Below, piece after piece: positions 8,802 to 19,674 of a stretch of DNA of 23,926 nucleotides. Source of the stretch: Butyriboletus loyo (taxonomy: Eukaryota > Basidiomycota > Agaricomycetes > Boletales > Boletaceae); assembly GCA_038093515.1 (NCBI GenBank), contig JBBPSI010000323.1:1-23926 (forward strand), in the 5' to 3' direction. Under the pieces are notes generated by a model, which had not been told where the DNA came from, did no database searches, and saw nothing but the letters and a program-made list of their open reading frames with translations. The first letter of the stretch is position 1; every line of letters starts with the position of its first letter. Position numbers and translations under genes: made by a program.

Positions 8802-9325
8802 ATAACCTCTGCCAGTTCTTTGTGTAGAACTGCAACCCTAGTGAACTGCTTGTGACTTTTGTTGGATTCACTCCTGTGATTGTAACAGTAATAGACCTAA
8901 AAGCCCCATGGACACTCAAGAGGGTGTGTTGAACTGGCTGTGCATACTTGATCCTCTTTTTCTAGGACTACATCTGCTCTCTCTTGACCAGTTTGTAAAT
9001 CCTCCTGGTGCTGAGATCCATGCAGAACAGGGCCAGATTCAGCAAGTTCAAGACTGACTATTTCTATTTGAATGGATGTGTGAGGGTGAGTGGAAGGGGC
9101 AAGCAGGGGATAATGAGAGCTGCCATTGTGGATCATGGAAATCCAGGTGTGATACAATGCATGGTATGAACTGGCAACAACCATGATCAGGTGTAGGAGT
9201 GATCAGGAGCCAGAATGTCACCACTTCACAGCTGCTTATGTAATCATTCAAAATGTGGACAAAGAAGATCAAGGGCAGCCAGAAGCCCTGGAAATCATTT
9301 TGCTATGATTAGGTAATCAAAAAAG
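8619..9325. other. 707-bp stretch with no CpG dinucleotide
   Basis: Reading every base from 8619 to 9325, CG does not occur on either strand, while TG and CA are abundant. The stretch covers the right part of LTR B and about 520 bp of unidentified sequence after it. No gene is supported: the - strand open frame at 8897-9184 has no recognisable domain. It is best read as an old, formerly methylated repeat. Confidence 0.8.
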
Positions 9326-9439
9326 CGGAAGCCTTGCTTATTGTGGGGAAGAGGTGGATCACTAGGGGATATATTCAGCTTTTGCTCTGATTAAGTAATC
9401 AAAAAAGCGCCAGTCTGGATCACAATAGGGGATATATTC
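9307..9439. repeat. Imperfect direct repeat with GATTANNTAATC palindromes
   Basis: GATTAGGTAATC plus AAAAAAGCG at 9307-9327 recurs as GATTAAGTAATC plus AAAAAAGCG at 9389-9409. In both copies a segment like TGGATCAC(T/AAT)AGGGGATATATTC follows (9355-9376 and 9416-9439), with about 27 extra bases inside the first copy. It could be a small duplicated regulatory segment or a repeat remnant. Confidence 0.65.
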
Positions 9440-10838
9440 TTTGCTGTGCTAGCAGGTAGGTTACAGTTGGAGATGTATCACATTGTTTGTGATAGCACTG
9501 GTGCCAAGTGAGATTGCAGTTGTGTCGAGTTTTGAGGAGCAAGACAGCTGCGAGGTCGAATGTGATGCCGAGGATGGCTTGTCAGTATCATGCTCAGGCT
9601 CCAACAAGTTGACAATTCCCTATTGGATCTACCGATGCATCATATGGCATGGTCCAGTGTCCGCAGGAAGAAGGATTCCATATTCCATATATCGAAAACG
9701 AGATACTCGTTGTTGCTATGGTTGTTTGGTCGAAGAGGTATGTTCAAGTCCATTCACTGCCACCATGCTTCTGCATGCACTAGCTGTTGTAGTCATGTAG
9801 ACCAAACAAATACAAGCTACACTCAGCCGATCATACAGTTGATAAGATAATAAATAAGGATTACTATCGACTCAATAAGATTAGAAATATAATTCAATAA
9901 AAGTTGTATATTAGAAGAGTCGTAGGAGACATAATGATTATTCTCCTGCTCCTGATTTCCCGTGCGAGATCGCTCTCAAAACACTTCGCTATCTCTACAC
10001 TAGCGATTCCCAGTCGCTCCCACATTGTTGGCTTCCACAAACTGTCGGTATCACTGAACCAGTATGCGAGCGGTCACTGTTGACTCTTGTTGATTCTCTC
10101 ACCTGCAAGTATTCTTCTCCACCCCAGATTCGAGTCAGAATTGTTTTCTCCACGTTCAACATGTACTGCAAGAACATGGAGTTGAGTCACATAATAATAA
10201 TCTTTTGTCTCATAGATTTATTTATTTATTTCCGATTTCTGTCCTTTGTGGGGTAGACTACCCTATGTAGGACATGTCTCTTTGATTATGATAGACAGGT
10301 GACTGCAGGCACTGTGCTGTGGACATTGGGACTCGTCACCGGTTTCCAACTTTTCTCCGCAGGCTCCGGGGCCTCAACGAGATCAAGGTGTGACATGAAT
10401 ACTCTTGTTACGCTTTGGTGCAGATCTGGAGAATGGAGACAAATCACATGCACCGCCGCATCACATTCATAGTACGGCACAGTCAAACTACAGCGATAAC
10501 CGTAATGATGCATCGAGCGCGGCCAGTATCAGCTCCTCACAATCCCATGTCACCCATGCGTATTTCTTGTGTGGGGAAGAACGACAGAGTCACACGGACA
10601 AAATATTCACATACTATTCACACCCGGCAATTGTTTCACCCACTCTTGCCCGATTTAGCTATCATTCAGTGGGTAACTCTTCCCCTTCTGTTATTGCGGG
10701 CCCCGAGATACGATAACGTCATGACGCTCGTTCTGATCCGCGCGCTATTAGCCGGTAAGTGCCAGTAAAGTCACGAGTATAAGCGAGTCGAGTACGGATA
10801 TCCGATCTGACAGTCCTATATATCCCAGGGGTTGGGTC
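9440..10838. other. Non-coding stretch upstream of the transporter gene
   Basis: About 1.4 kb without a supported gene. Open frames at 9483-9850 and 10286-10768 are short, overlap in several frames and show no domain or consistent splice pattern. The part at 9840-9930 is AT-rich. A TTTATTTATTTATTT run lies near 10218. The last 400 bp probably hold the promoter of the transporter gene. Confidence 0.5.
10495..10726 (+). promoter_or_regulatory. Candidate upstream sites: GATA cores and a CGTCATGACG palindrome
   Basis: GATAA or GATA cores occur at 10495, 10707 and 10712, within 350 bp of the transporter start. A perfect 10-bp palindrome CGTCATGACG (two TGACG half-sites) lies at 10717-10726. In ascomycete fungi, allantoate permease genes respond to nitrogen through GATA factors. 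Applying that here is inference, and short GATA matches are common by chance. Confidence 0.3.
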
Positions 10839-13386
10839 ATGCAAGCTGAAAAACACCACTCTTCCCTCATCATGTCAATCGAGCCCGAGAAGAAACGCGA
10901 GTCGTACGAGGAGGATGCGACCGCGGTCGGTGTAAATGGTAACCAAGGAATACTGCAGGTGGAAGCACGACGAACGGCGGAACGGCAGCTTATTCGGAAA
11001 CTCGATTTTCGCTTATTACCCACCATTGTCGCCATCTTTTTGATGAACTACATTGATGTACGTCGCGCGTGTGGTGAGGCGTGCACGCGTTGTGTTGACC
11101 TGTGTGGTGTTGCAGCGCGTCGCAATAACGTCTGCTCGGCTCAAGGGTCTACAGGCGGACTTGGGTTTATCCGGTATATTCTCACTTATTTGTGGGGCCT
11201 GGTAACTCATCAAGATGACAGATGTTCAGTATTACACAGTTGTGGCGATCCTTTATGTATCATATTGCCCGGCACAAATTCCTTCCAATATGGTAGGCAG
11301 TCCAGCATCTCTGTCAGTGCATTAGTTTTGAACTGTCTAAAGGCCCTTAACTATGTGTCGAGGTCAGTCACATTTCCACATTTTCAGATAGAATGGCTGC
11401 AGAACGTTAGCCCTGCTTAGACCCACCTTCTACATCGGTACTTGTGTCGTCCTGTGGGGTTTGACGAGTGCTCTCACAGGCGTCACGCAAAACTACGCTG
11501 GTATCATGGCCTGTCGTGTCTTCATTGGGTTGCCGGAGGTAAGGCGACGGAAACTGCAGAGACGAGGACGACTGATGTGAGACGTCATTTCAGGCTGCAT
11601 TCTACCCTGGTGCCATGTATCTTTTGTCAAGGTGGTATACACAGAAGGTTTGTGTTACTTCGACCACATCGTAAGATCACACTAGATCATTTTATGTAGG
11701 AATTAGCTTTTCGGTCTGCCATTCTCTATGCCGGGTTGCTTATATCTAATGCTTTTGGTAGCGTGAGCTTCTCCGTTTTACGTCCCCATTCCAGCTCCTG
11801 ACTTTTTGGTGGCGCCTAGTTGTGGGCCGCAGGTATTCTTGGAAACATGAACGGGGCAATGGGCATCGCCGGATGGCGATGGTGGGTTTGGCAGCTATTT
11901 ATGGCTTATCACCCTTACCCTCTAACCCAGGCTTTTCTATATCGAAGGCGCTATAACGATCTCCATTGGTTTCTTGGCCATGTACGTCCAATGTTTGTGA
12001 TCCTTGGTTATTTCCATCTCACTCAACGACCATCCCAGGCGGTTGCTTCCGGATTATGTACGTCCCGAGTCTCCCGATGGTGTCGTTTGACAAGTTCCTG
12101 ATTCCTTCTCCTGATCCGATAGCCGCACAACACCAGGTGGTTGAGTCCTGCAGAGAGACACTTGGCACAGGTCCGGCTTGCGGAAGATGCTGGCGAAGCC
12201 GATCAGGATTCACAACAAGACTCGTATGTCGTCCATGTTTCCTGATGCTCCAGATACCAACCGCGTTTGCAGGGTCTTTGAAGGTCTGAAGTTGGCACTC
12301 AAAGATCCTAAGGTCCTGATTTTCATGTTCATGTGTTGCGCGCAACTGTTGGGACTTAGCTTCGTCATCTTCTTCCCAACGTGAGTTAGTGTTTCGCGAA
12401 TGGCTCTGTGATCGAGATCACACATGGTTGGGTTCAGGCTGACTGCTACTCTCGGCTACTCGACGACGATTACTTTGCTGATGGCAGCGTATGTTATGTA
12501 CCGTGTCATTCATTCTTGATATTTATTTCCTACGTTTGGTCAGCCCGCCGTGGGTCTTTGCAGCTATCGCGACGATCATCAATGCGCGGCATGCTGGTGA
12601 GCAGCCTACCCTTATTTCCTCTCTAATAGACTAGGTTTGAGCTGACGAACGCATATGGATGCAGATATCACTGGCGAACGATTCTTCCACCAGACCGCCT
12701 GGTGGTTGGTCGTCATCGCCGGCTACATCATCTCACTGTCTACGATGAAGACGGCTGGGAGATATTTCTCGCTGTTCCTCATGGCATCTGGATATTGCGG
12801 TATGTGCCCGAGTCTCTTGCCTTATTGTTCACCTTTCATCCTTTTCTGACATTTTGCGCGCGCATATGCATATGTTGTGTTAGGGTTTACGCTGACGTTG
12901 GTATGGGTGTCTAATTCCATCCCTCGACCACCGGCCAAACGGTCCGCAGCGATCGGCCTCGTGAACGGGTTCGGAAACCTGGGGACTGTGTACGTGGTTG
13001 CGTGTCTGTCCCACCCGTGTACGTTCATCTCGACCGACAGAATGGGATCCTACATCTGGCGAGCGAACTGGAGCCCCCAATACCATCAATCGATGATCAT
13101 TGCGCTTTGTGCGCTCGTGTTGGCGAGTTTCCTCGGTTTTGGTGTGTATTTGGTTCTTTTTCTTTTTCTTCATGCGTCTCGAGAGTACGACTGACCGACC
13201 CCGACTGGAAACTTTGACGTAGTCGTACGCATGCTGCTCGTGCGGGAGAACAAACGGATGGAACGCGCAGAATTGGATTTGATGCATGGACCTGAGCGGG
13301 AGAGGATCGAGGAGGCGGCCAAGTTGGAGGGGATTACGTTCGACGAGGCTGTAAGACGCAGAATGGGGTTCCGTTACCTGTACTAG
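10839..13386 (+). CDS. MFS transporter, ACS/allantoate permease (Dal5-like) family, 18 exons
   Basis: Predicted plasma-membrane symporter for a small organic anion, such as allantoate, nicotinate, pantothenate or a biotin precursor; the substrate cannot be told. Exons: 10839-11057, 11116-11173, 11222-11292, 11343-11362, 11421-11538, 11594-11647, 11700-11762, 11820-11881, 11931-11981, 12039-12057, 12123-12223, 12273-12380, 12438-12488, 12544-12596, 12665-12799, 12884-12989, 13041-13141, 13223-13386. All introns are GT-AG, 48-84 nt. The exons total 1554 nt with no internal stop: 517 residues, or 506 from the more typical ATG at 10872. Family marks include LRKLDFRLLP-like RKLDFRLLPT, FLMNYIDRVAI, RVFIGLPEAAFYPG, YLLSRWYTQKE, RWLSPAER, KDPKVLIFMFM, SNSIPRPPAKRSAAIG and the C-terminal GFRYLY. 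About 12 membrane segments are expected. Intron 16's acceptor is the least certain join. Confidence 0.9.
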
Positions 13387-14505
13387 TTTACCCAGAGAGG
13401 TATGGTTCGGACAATATCATGTACTACTTATGTCACATGGCACAATGATGGTCGACTCTCGAGCAGCCGTCGCGGAGAGGACGTGAGTTGATGCTGAGCA
13501 AACATTAGCCAAAATACTATGGTGGTTTTCATCCATTCATTATTCCGAAATTGCCTTCTTCAACTTCTTCCACTTCGTGTTCGTGCAGGATTGTATCATG
13601 CAATCGCGATCAGCCGGTGAACTTGGAACTGGGACCCAGTACCGCACCTTGGTGGTAGGTGCTGTCGGCTTTGCCCAGATTTCGAATAGCCTAAGCTCCT
13701 AGATGGTGTGCCCAGCGCTGCACGGATTCGCTCGGAGAGGTGTTTCCTCTGCGGCACCGCCACTCACGTCTGCCAGAGGTGTGGCGGGTCCTAACGGAGA
13801 AGAAATGATAGTCTTCATTTCACCCTCGGGTCTACTTGCAAGTATTTTTATCCCGCGACATGCGGGCGCACCAACCCCAATCGTGATGGATTTTTCTATA
13901 CCTGTGCCAGGTCCGATTCGGAATAGGCGGCGCCATCGTATGTATTCGGCGAACATTGGAGCGTTTGGTTTGTGAGGATCGGCAAGCCACGGAGATTGGC
14001 GGAAACTTGAACGCGCCGACGCACCGAGGATTGGAGGTGGAGGATGTCTCTTGTTTGCTCCTACGTTGGGCCTGGAATTCTGTCCCTGTCGCACAGTCTT
14101 TCATTACTTCGTAGGTCTTGTTTCGATGCACATTAGGCCTGGTTGTTCATATGTTGTGTTGTTAGTCTGCCGAACAGTCCATGCTCAAATTTGTTACCGA
14201 GGAAATGACCATGTCAACATTGTACCGCTTCAGGGCGATCTGATTGCTTTTCCGATCCCTTTTTGAAAAAAGTGCACGTCCTCAGGCACTCGCGTTCCCT
14301 CGTGTGGGTTCGAACCCCGCATGGGAACATAATGACCCGGACGCCGCGATGTCTTGGCCAATGCCCTTGTGATTTGTGTTTGGACGGACGAAAAACCTTC
14401 CTGGCATCACGAGTTGTCGTATATTCATCGGGCTTCCCGAGGAATGATTTGGTTTGGTTTGGTTTGATAATTACGCTCACCATTTGGTTTAATTCACTAT
14501 TGTAG
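13387..14505. other. Intergenic stretch between transporter gene and its pseudogene
   Basis: About 1.1 kb with no supported protein gene. Overlapping frames at 13699-14131 on both strands are shadows of each other and lack a domain. It holds a tRNA-like fragment near 14281-14329 and a short (TTTGG)n run at about 14448-14466, just before the pseudogene. None of the first five exons of the transporter can be found here. Confidence 0.55.
14281..14329 (+). other. tRNA-like 3' fragment with B-box (possible tRNA relic or SINE piece)
   Basis: GTGGG, TTCGAAC and CCCGC at 14304-14320 form a T-arm (one G-U pair) with a perfect B-box (GGTTCGAACCC). It is followed by ATGGGAACA, which resembles an acceptor 3' strand. 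No matching 5' acceptor strand (GTTCCCAT) is present within 350 bp upstream, so a complete tRNA is not supported. Confidence 0.35.
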
Positions 14506-16333
14506 GCGGCCTTCTATCCGGGGTGCATGTATCTATTGTCGAGATGGTATACCAAGAAGATAGGCTCACTATGCCTCTATTTCTTCCCTTTATTTCTCTA
14601 CGTGCCTTGATTCGTAGGAACTTGCACTACGCTCGGCCATTTTTTATGTTGGCCTATTAATATCCAATGCATTTGGTAGTGTAAGTTTGATCCCTGCGCA
14701 AGAGGTTTCCCAACTTACATCTGTTATCACCTCATAGCAGCTGGAATTCTTGGGAACATGCAAGGAAAACTCGGCATGATTGCTGCATGACAATGGTAAG
14801 TAGTTGGACTCCTCCCCAAGATACCCTGGCTTATCCATGTGCATGGACCTCCAAGGTTGTTCTATATTGAAGTACTCTCTGATTCTCCGGGCTTTGTCTT
14901 GGGAACCGCTGATGGGGATGCGTTGTGTTTATGTATAGGCGCTATCACAATGTTTTTTGGATTCTTGACTATGTGCGTGCCTCGTCGTTCAAAGTCAGGG
15001 GAAGTATCTTGGAAGCTAATCATCTTCCCCTTGACTACCGCAGGTGGCTTCTCCCAGATTTCGTGAGTGTCGAGAAGCTCAATGGAATGTATTCATTGAC
15101 AGACTCCTCGTGTTGCCAGCCTCACCCCCCTAACACGCGATGGGTGTCTCCTGCGGAACGCCGCTTGGCGCAAGTGAGAATGGCAGAAGATGCAGGAGAA
15201 GTTGATCAATATTATTCCGATGCGACCTGCGTGCCCGATTCCAAAAGCCGACGCGGCCTCAGCTCATTTCTTGATCTCTTCCTGCGGTATGAAAATGTAC
15301 AGTGATCGACTGTTGCCTACAGAACTTTCGATGGCTTCAAGCTCATTATCCGCGATGTCAAGGTTTGGATTTTCATGTTCATGGACTGTATTTGGTTCCT
15401 GAGGCTAAGTAATATCAATTTCTTCCCGACGTGAGTCTTTAACCGAGTGTGGGATGTCTTGCCATGGTGCTCACGAAATTCGCTTCCTAGGTTGACTGCA
15501 ATTCTTGGATGCAACATAACTGATACCCTCCTGATGGCTGCGTGGTTCATCTGGCCCCTCCTTTCATCAATCCATTCGGTACAGACCTCCGTGAGTGTTC
15601 GCTTCGATATGATGTAGAATTAATGCATTCAATTGTGGCAAGTAACGCCTGTACCCAAGGTTGAAGTTGACTGCTGGTCTAGAAGCGTATAGAATCGAAC
15701 CGGAGAGCGTTTTTTTTTCATATAACAGTCTAGTGGTGGGTCGTCATCGCCGGGTACATTGTTTCTTTAGCGACCATATCCACCGGCGGAAGATACCTTT
15801 CGCTTTTCCTCGTATGATGTACAACATAACTCCCTCGGGCCCTGAAAAACCTCGCGCTCACCTGCTAAGAGAGCTGTGGCGATGGGTCTGGTCAATGGAG
15901 TGGGAAACTTAGGGAACTTGTGCATCCATCATTTCATGCCCCAGAGGGCAGTGTATCAAGAAGATACCCATTGACTCGCTCAGGATTGGGTCATACATAT
16001 GGAAGACCAGTTAGGAGCCCATCAATCGATGATCATCGCGCTTTGCAGTTTCGTGCTTTTGAGCGTCTTGAATTTGGGTAAGTTGAGGCATGCCCCACCC
16101 CACACCCACTGTTTTTGTTTCATGCTCTATCTCAATCGAATGCATGCTCACGTATGTGTGTCTAGTTATGTGACAAATGCTGGTGCACGAGAACAAGTGG
16201 ATGGAACGGGAAGAACGGGCGTTCATGGGAAGATCCCGAGCGGGAGCGGATCGAGGAGGCGGCCAGATTGAAGGTATCTTGTTCGAGGAAGTCATCGATC
16301 CGTCGTCAAAAGGGATTCCACTACCTTTATTAA
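14506..16333 (+). pseudogene. 5'-truncated paralogue of the ACS-family transporter
   Basis: Matches exons 6 to 18 of the transporter at 10839-13386, same strand, about 1.1 kb downstream of it. Recognisable pieces: AAFYPGCMYLLSRWYTKK (14506-14559), ELALRSAIFYVGLLISNAFG (14618-14680, the same 63-nt length as exon 7), AAGILGNMQGK, LFYIE, TRWVSPAERRLAQVRMAEDA, KVWIFMFMDC, VVIAGYIVSLAT, and the C-terminal GFHYLY ending at TAA 16331-16333. Damage: exons 1-5 are absent; the donor after the first exon is AT instead of GT (14560); GWRW became a TGA stop at 14788-14790; a small deletion near 16015 breaks the frame; and there is a further frame change in the last exon. The divergence from the active copy is large, so this is an old duplicate. 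Confidence 0.88.
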
Positions 16334-16558
16334 CTTGGTTAGGGTGCTCGTGTGCATGTACGATGCTGTGGATGACTTTTTTACAGGGATGGTCAAGTTC
16401 GTGTAAATGTGTTGCTGAGTAGCATAGGTCTCTTCCTTGTGATCTTCGAATTCCTTGTTTTTCTTGCTTGGAGTCAAGCCTGACTATGAGGGGCAGGAGC
16501 GGACAATATTTCTTAGCGCTAGAAATTGCTGGCTTGGCGCTAAGAGCTGTTGGTATGC
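16334..16558. other. Non-coding spacer with an 8-bp inverted repeat
   Basis: No gene is seen. CTTAGCGC at 16512-16519 and GCGCTAAG at 16537-16544 form a perfect inverted repeat with a 17-nt loop, just ahead of the tandem repeat at 16559. Confidence 0.5.
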
Positions 16559-16657
16559 GTTAGGGATGTAAAACTATGTTAGGAATGTGAAGCTTGCGTT
16601 AGGAATTCAAAAATCACATTAGGAATCTGAACTTTGTGTTAGGAATGTTTTCTTGGA
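16559..16657. repeat. Five 20-bp tandem units, (G/A)TTAGGAAT...
   Basis: Units start at 16559, 16578, 16598, 16618 and 16638; four are 20 bp and one is 19 bp. Each opens with GTTAGGAAT or a one-base variant and has a variable second half. On the - strand this lies beyond the LINE's stop codons, so it may be part of the LINE 3' tail or an independent microsatellite. Confidence 0.7.
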
Positions 16658-16799
16658 CAAGCGTGGATATTATTATGTAGCGACTGCCTAGACTAGTCCT
16701 ACACAATACGCTAAGGCGGTTATACTAATAACCGGTCCGAGGGAAAATGCTTTTACGCACGCCCTGCGGTTGGCAGGGGGTGTGGGACTCCGTGAGCTG

Positions 16800-19242
16800 T
16801 CAGGTGGCCTCGGTGGCAGCAGAGGGCCTGGGCAGCGTAATACCCACTAAAACCTCAGTGTTTGTGACCCAGTCTGGGGGAAGGTTAGATGTATTTGATA
16901 TGAGAGGTAACCAGGTGTTTTGTACCTGTTGTTTCAGTTTGGGTTTGCATCGGGATTTTGCTCGTTGTCGATCTATGTTTAGGCGTGTGTTAATGCGATT
17001 GAGCCAGCGGGATTCAATGGCCAGAGGGTTTAGGGTTCGGTTTCTAATGACGCATTCACATCAGAGCGACCATATTAGGTGTGTTGATTCAGATAGTAGT
17101 ATTCGTTGTAGTCGTGCCCGGGCATGGAGCACATGGGGTTGGGCGTCTTGTGGTTGTGTGACGGTGATGGATCCGCATCCCAGGAGGAGGCCAATGGAGG
17201 GGTCTTTCCATTCTCCAAGGCATGGGGGCCAGATTTGTTGGACTAGATTCCAGATGGTGGTGGATTCGGGGTTGCAGCAGTGGATTAGTATATGATCGAG
17301 GGATTCGGTTGGGGCGTTGCAGTGGGCACAGCTTGCATGGGTTTCGAGGTTGGGGATGTGGGACCAGAAGTTTCCGATGCAGAGTGAGTTGTTCATTGCT
17401 CTGTATAGGAAAGCTTGGATGGGTCTACGTATGTCTGGGTGGCGGATGTTCTTCCATATGGTGGCATTGGTTTCAAGGTGGGAGGTGTGTTCCTGGACTG
17501 CGAGACAGGTTAAATCAAGGTTGTGGGCAACAGCAGTGGGTATCTGATTACTTTGTGGGAGGGTGATGTTTCAGTAGGCGGTTGCTTGGGAGACCATGCA
17601 TAATTTTGCCCCGGAGAGGGTGAAATTTGCTGGGATGGTGGCGTCGACGTTATCTGGGTGGGGTTTTTTTGCTCCCTCGGATGCGGGGCGGTCTGCCTCT
17701 TCATTTCCTTTGTCACCGGAGTGTCCTTTTATCCATTTGAAGTACGTTGGAGCTGCTCGGTGGCGGAGGTGGTAGGTGGTGGCCTGGAACCATATTTTGT
17801 TTGCATGGGCGGTCCAGCCTTGGTCCTCCCAGGATTTGAGGTGTCTTGTTAGTCCGTCTAGGACATATCAAGAGTCCGTTATGCATGTTAGGGGGGTGAG
17901 GGGGTTGGCTAGTTGGAGGGCAACGAGGACTGCTATCAGTTCGCCGGTTTGGTTCGATTGGTGAGGGCCGGGAGTTCTGATTGCACAGTTCATGGGATGC
18001 CCTTCGCCAAACCAGACTCCTCCTCTGCACGTTGCGTTTTCTTTTCCGTTGTTAATGCAGGACCCGTCTGTATAGACTGTTACTGGGGCAGTCGGGAGAC
18101 CCCCAGGGCGGTGGTTCTGTAACCGGTATGCAGGTTCTTCTGCGAACTGTAGTGGGTCTGTGAAGATTCAGAAGCACTTGCTAAGGTGATGTTTTGTCAT
18201 TACTGATGGGTCGAACAGGATTTCGTCTCCTCTACTTACAGTTGCTCTGATATTTTTCTCCCATCTCCGATGGGTGAGAGTGAGGTGGTCCTTATTTGGT
18301 TTGGTGTGTGGGTCAAATTTGGGGGGCAGGTTGCCTGCGATTTCTTGTGCTAGGGCAGCACAGCGGTGGGGGTGTTTGCAGCCTTTGTTGCGATCGCGGC
18401 AGCATTGTTTGCAGGGGCAATCGGGATGTGGCCTGTGGCCTGAGTCATGGTGATTTAGTCGGTCAGCTGTCTTTAGGACATCGCAGATGGTACGTGCCTC
18501 ATGGTTGTTTTTGAGGCAGTCTGCCTTTCGACCAGAGTACAACTTTGGTGGGACCCCGATGTGGTACCACGCCAGCATCTGTTTCTTGAGTTTTCGTGAG
18601 AGCTTGATCGGGTGGAGTTGTAGGTTGGTCTTTTTTGCTGTTGCGAAGAGTGTGGTGATTCTTGCAGGGATTTTTTCTTCAGTTTGGTTTCGTGTACGGG
18701 CAGTAAGTCGCAGTGAAGTTAGGAAGATGTTGATGTCTAGAGAACGTTGAACGCCACTCGGTTTAATGCAATTTATGATGGTGTCCATGGCGAAGGTCCA
18801 GGGTGGTTGTTTTTGGGATGTGTCCAAGTATGTTTTGAGCCATGAGACGTCAATGGCCAGGTTTCGGGCTTCAAGGTTTAATAGATCAATCCCGCCTTCC
18901 GTCCTGGAGCATTATAGCCATTTAAGGCTGAGTGGTGAGGATTTGCTCTTGTTCCAAATAAAGTCTCTCGTCAGTTTCATTAGCGTGGCTAGTATAGATT
19001 TTGGCATGCCTTGGGCTTTCGTCATAAATTGGGTCATGCTTCCAATTGTCATCTGGACAATGAGGCGTTTAGCATCTAGAGTGGGGTTTGATTGGCCCCA
19101 GCGGTCAAGTGCATTACTTATCTTATCGACGATGGGTGTCCATGGTTGGGCATTATTTAGTTGGTTACCAATCCATGCGCCCAGGCATTGGACTGCATGG
19201 CCATCATGTGCAATTTTGATGCCTTCGACTAGGGGATGGTTG
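16800..19242 (-). pseudogene. LINE ORF2, C-terminal part with premature stops
   Basis: One - strand frame runs from the solo LTR to TGA 16800-16802. It includes CLGAWIGN, DRWGQSN, FIWNKSKSSPLSLKW, GGIDLLNLEARNLAID, a Cys-rich segment (CPCKQCC, then GCKHPHRC), RNase H (YTDGSC, TGELIAV, ITDS, GNEEAD, the D-E-D-D residues), and a finger CAHCNAPTESLDHILIHC. The frame is broken by TAA at 18912 and TGA at 18168, 17868, 17571 and 17061. The last TGA, at 16800, may be the true end or another mutation, since the frame would then run to TAG at 16725. Each internal TGA can come from CGA by one C-to-T change. RNase H active-site residues are intact, so decay is by stops rather than catalytic loss. Not functional as it stands. 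Confidence 0.85.
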
Positions 19243-19669
19243 TGTTATGGTAGTGGTCTACTTTTTCTCTCCATTACCATTGGGACTGTTACATTCACCT
19301 AGCCTTTTGCTAGTTCCACTTGAACGGTAACAACTATTCCAACTTAGTCACCACTTCCCATGCACGGACGCGTTTTCTTTCACACTCTGGAACGTTCTAG
19401 AGTATCTTTTCCTCATTTGTACTTTCGCTCTCACGACTCGATTAGGGAGCATGGTCTGTGCGCAGACCCCAGTAGTATAAAGACTCTGTCTTTACACCCT
19501 GTACATTATCTAGTTCTACGCAGCAATCTGCTAGCAATTAGTTCACTTCCAGACTCTTAGTGTGCGCACTAAGACATAGTCTGAGACTTCGCCCAGAATC
19601 GTCTTCCGAGTCTCAAGGCCACTCCAGAGTGCCTCCTCGCTGTTCTAAATGTTAGCGCCCAGCGTAACA
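19243..19669 (+). repeat. Solo LTR, family 1, inside the LINE (GGTTG duplication)
   Basis: A 427-bp block that aligns end to end with the 3' LTR at 4224-4648. It begins TGTTATGG and ends GCGTAACA. GGTTG flanks it on both sides (19238-19242 and 19670-19674). Removing the LTR and one GGTTG restores the LINE reading frame exactly, which proves it is an insertion. It is in + orientation, antisense to the LINE. Several differences from the other copy are CG to TG or CA. The promoter motif and TATA box (19450 and 19476) are preserved. Confidence 0.95.
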
Positions 19670-19674
19670 GGTTG

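Noticed and set aside
9483..9850. Overlapping 105- and 86-codon frames as a small gene
   Set aside because: Two frames compete, no domain, signal peptide or splice pattern is visible, and composition is ordinary.
13722..13793. Cys/His-rich reading (CFLCGTATHVCQRC) as a zinc-knuckle Gag remnant
   Set aside because: Spacing is CX4HXC rather than CX4HX4C, it is followed at once by a stop, and no Gag-like sequence surrounds it.
16559..16580. TTAGGG-like units as telomeric repeat
   Set aside because: Only one unit reads TTAGGG; the period is 20 bp with GTTAGGAAT cores, so it is an ordinary tandem repeat.
16747..17295. 182-codon + strand open frame as a gene
   Set aside because: It is the shadow of the LINE ORF2 C-terminus on the - strand, which has a clear RNase H and zinc-finger frame.
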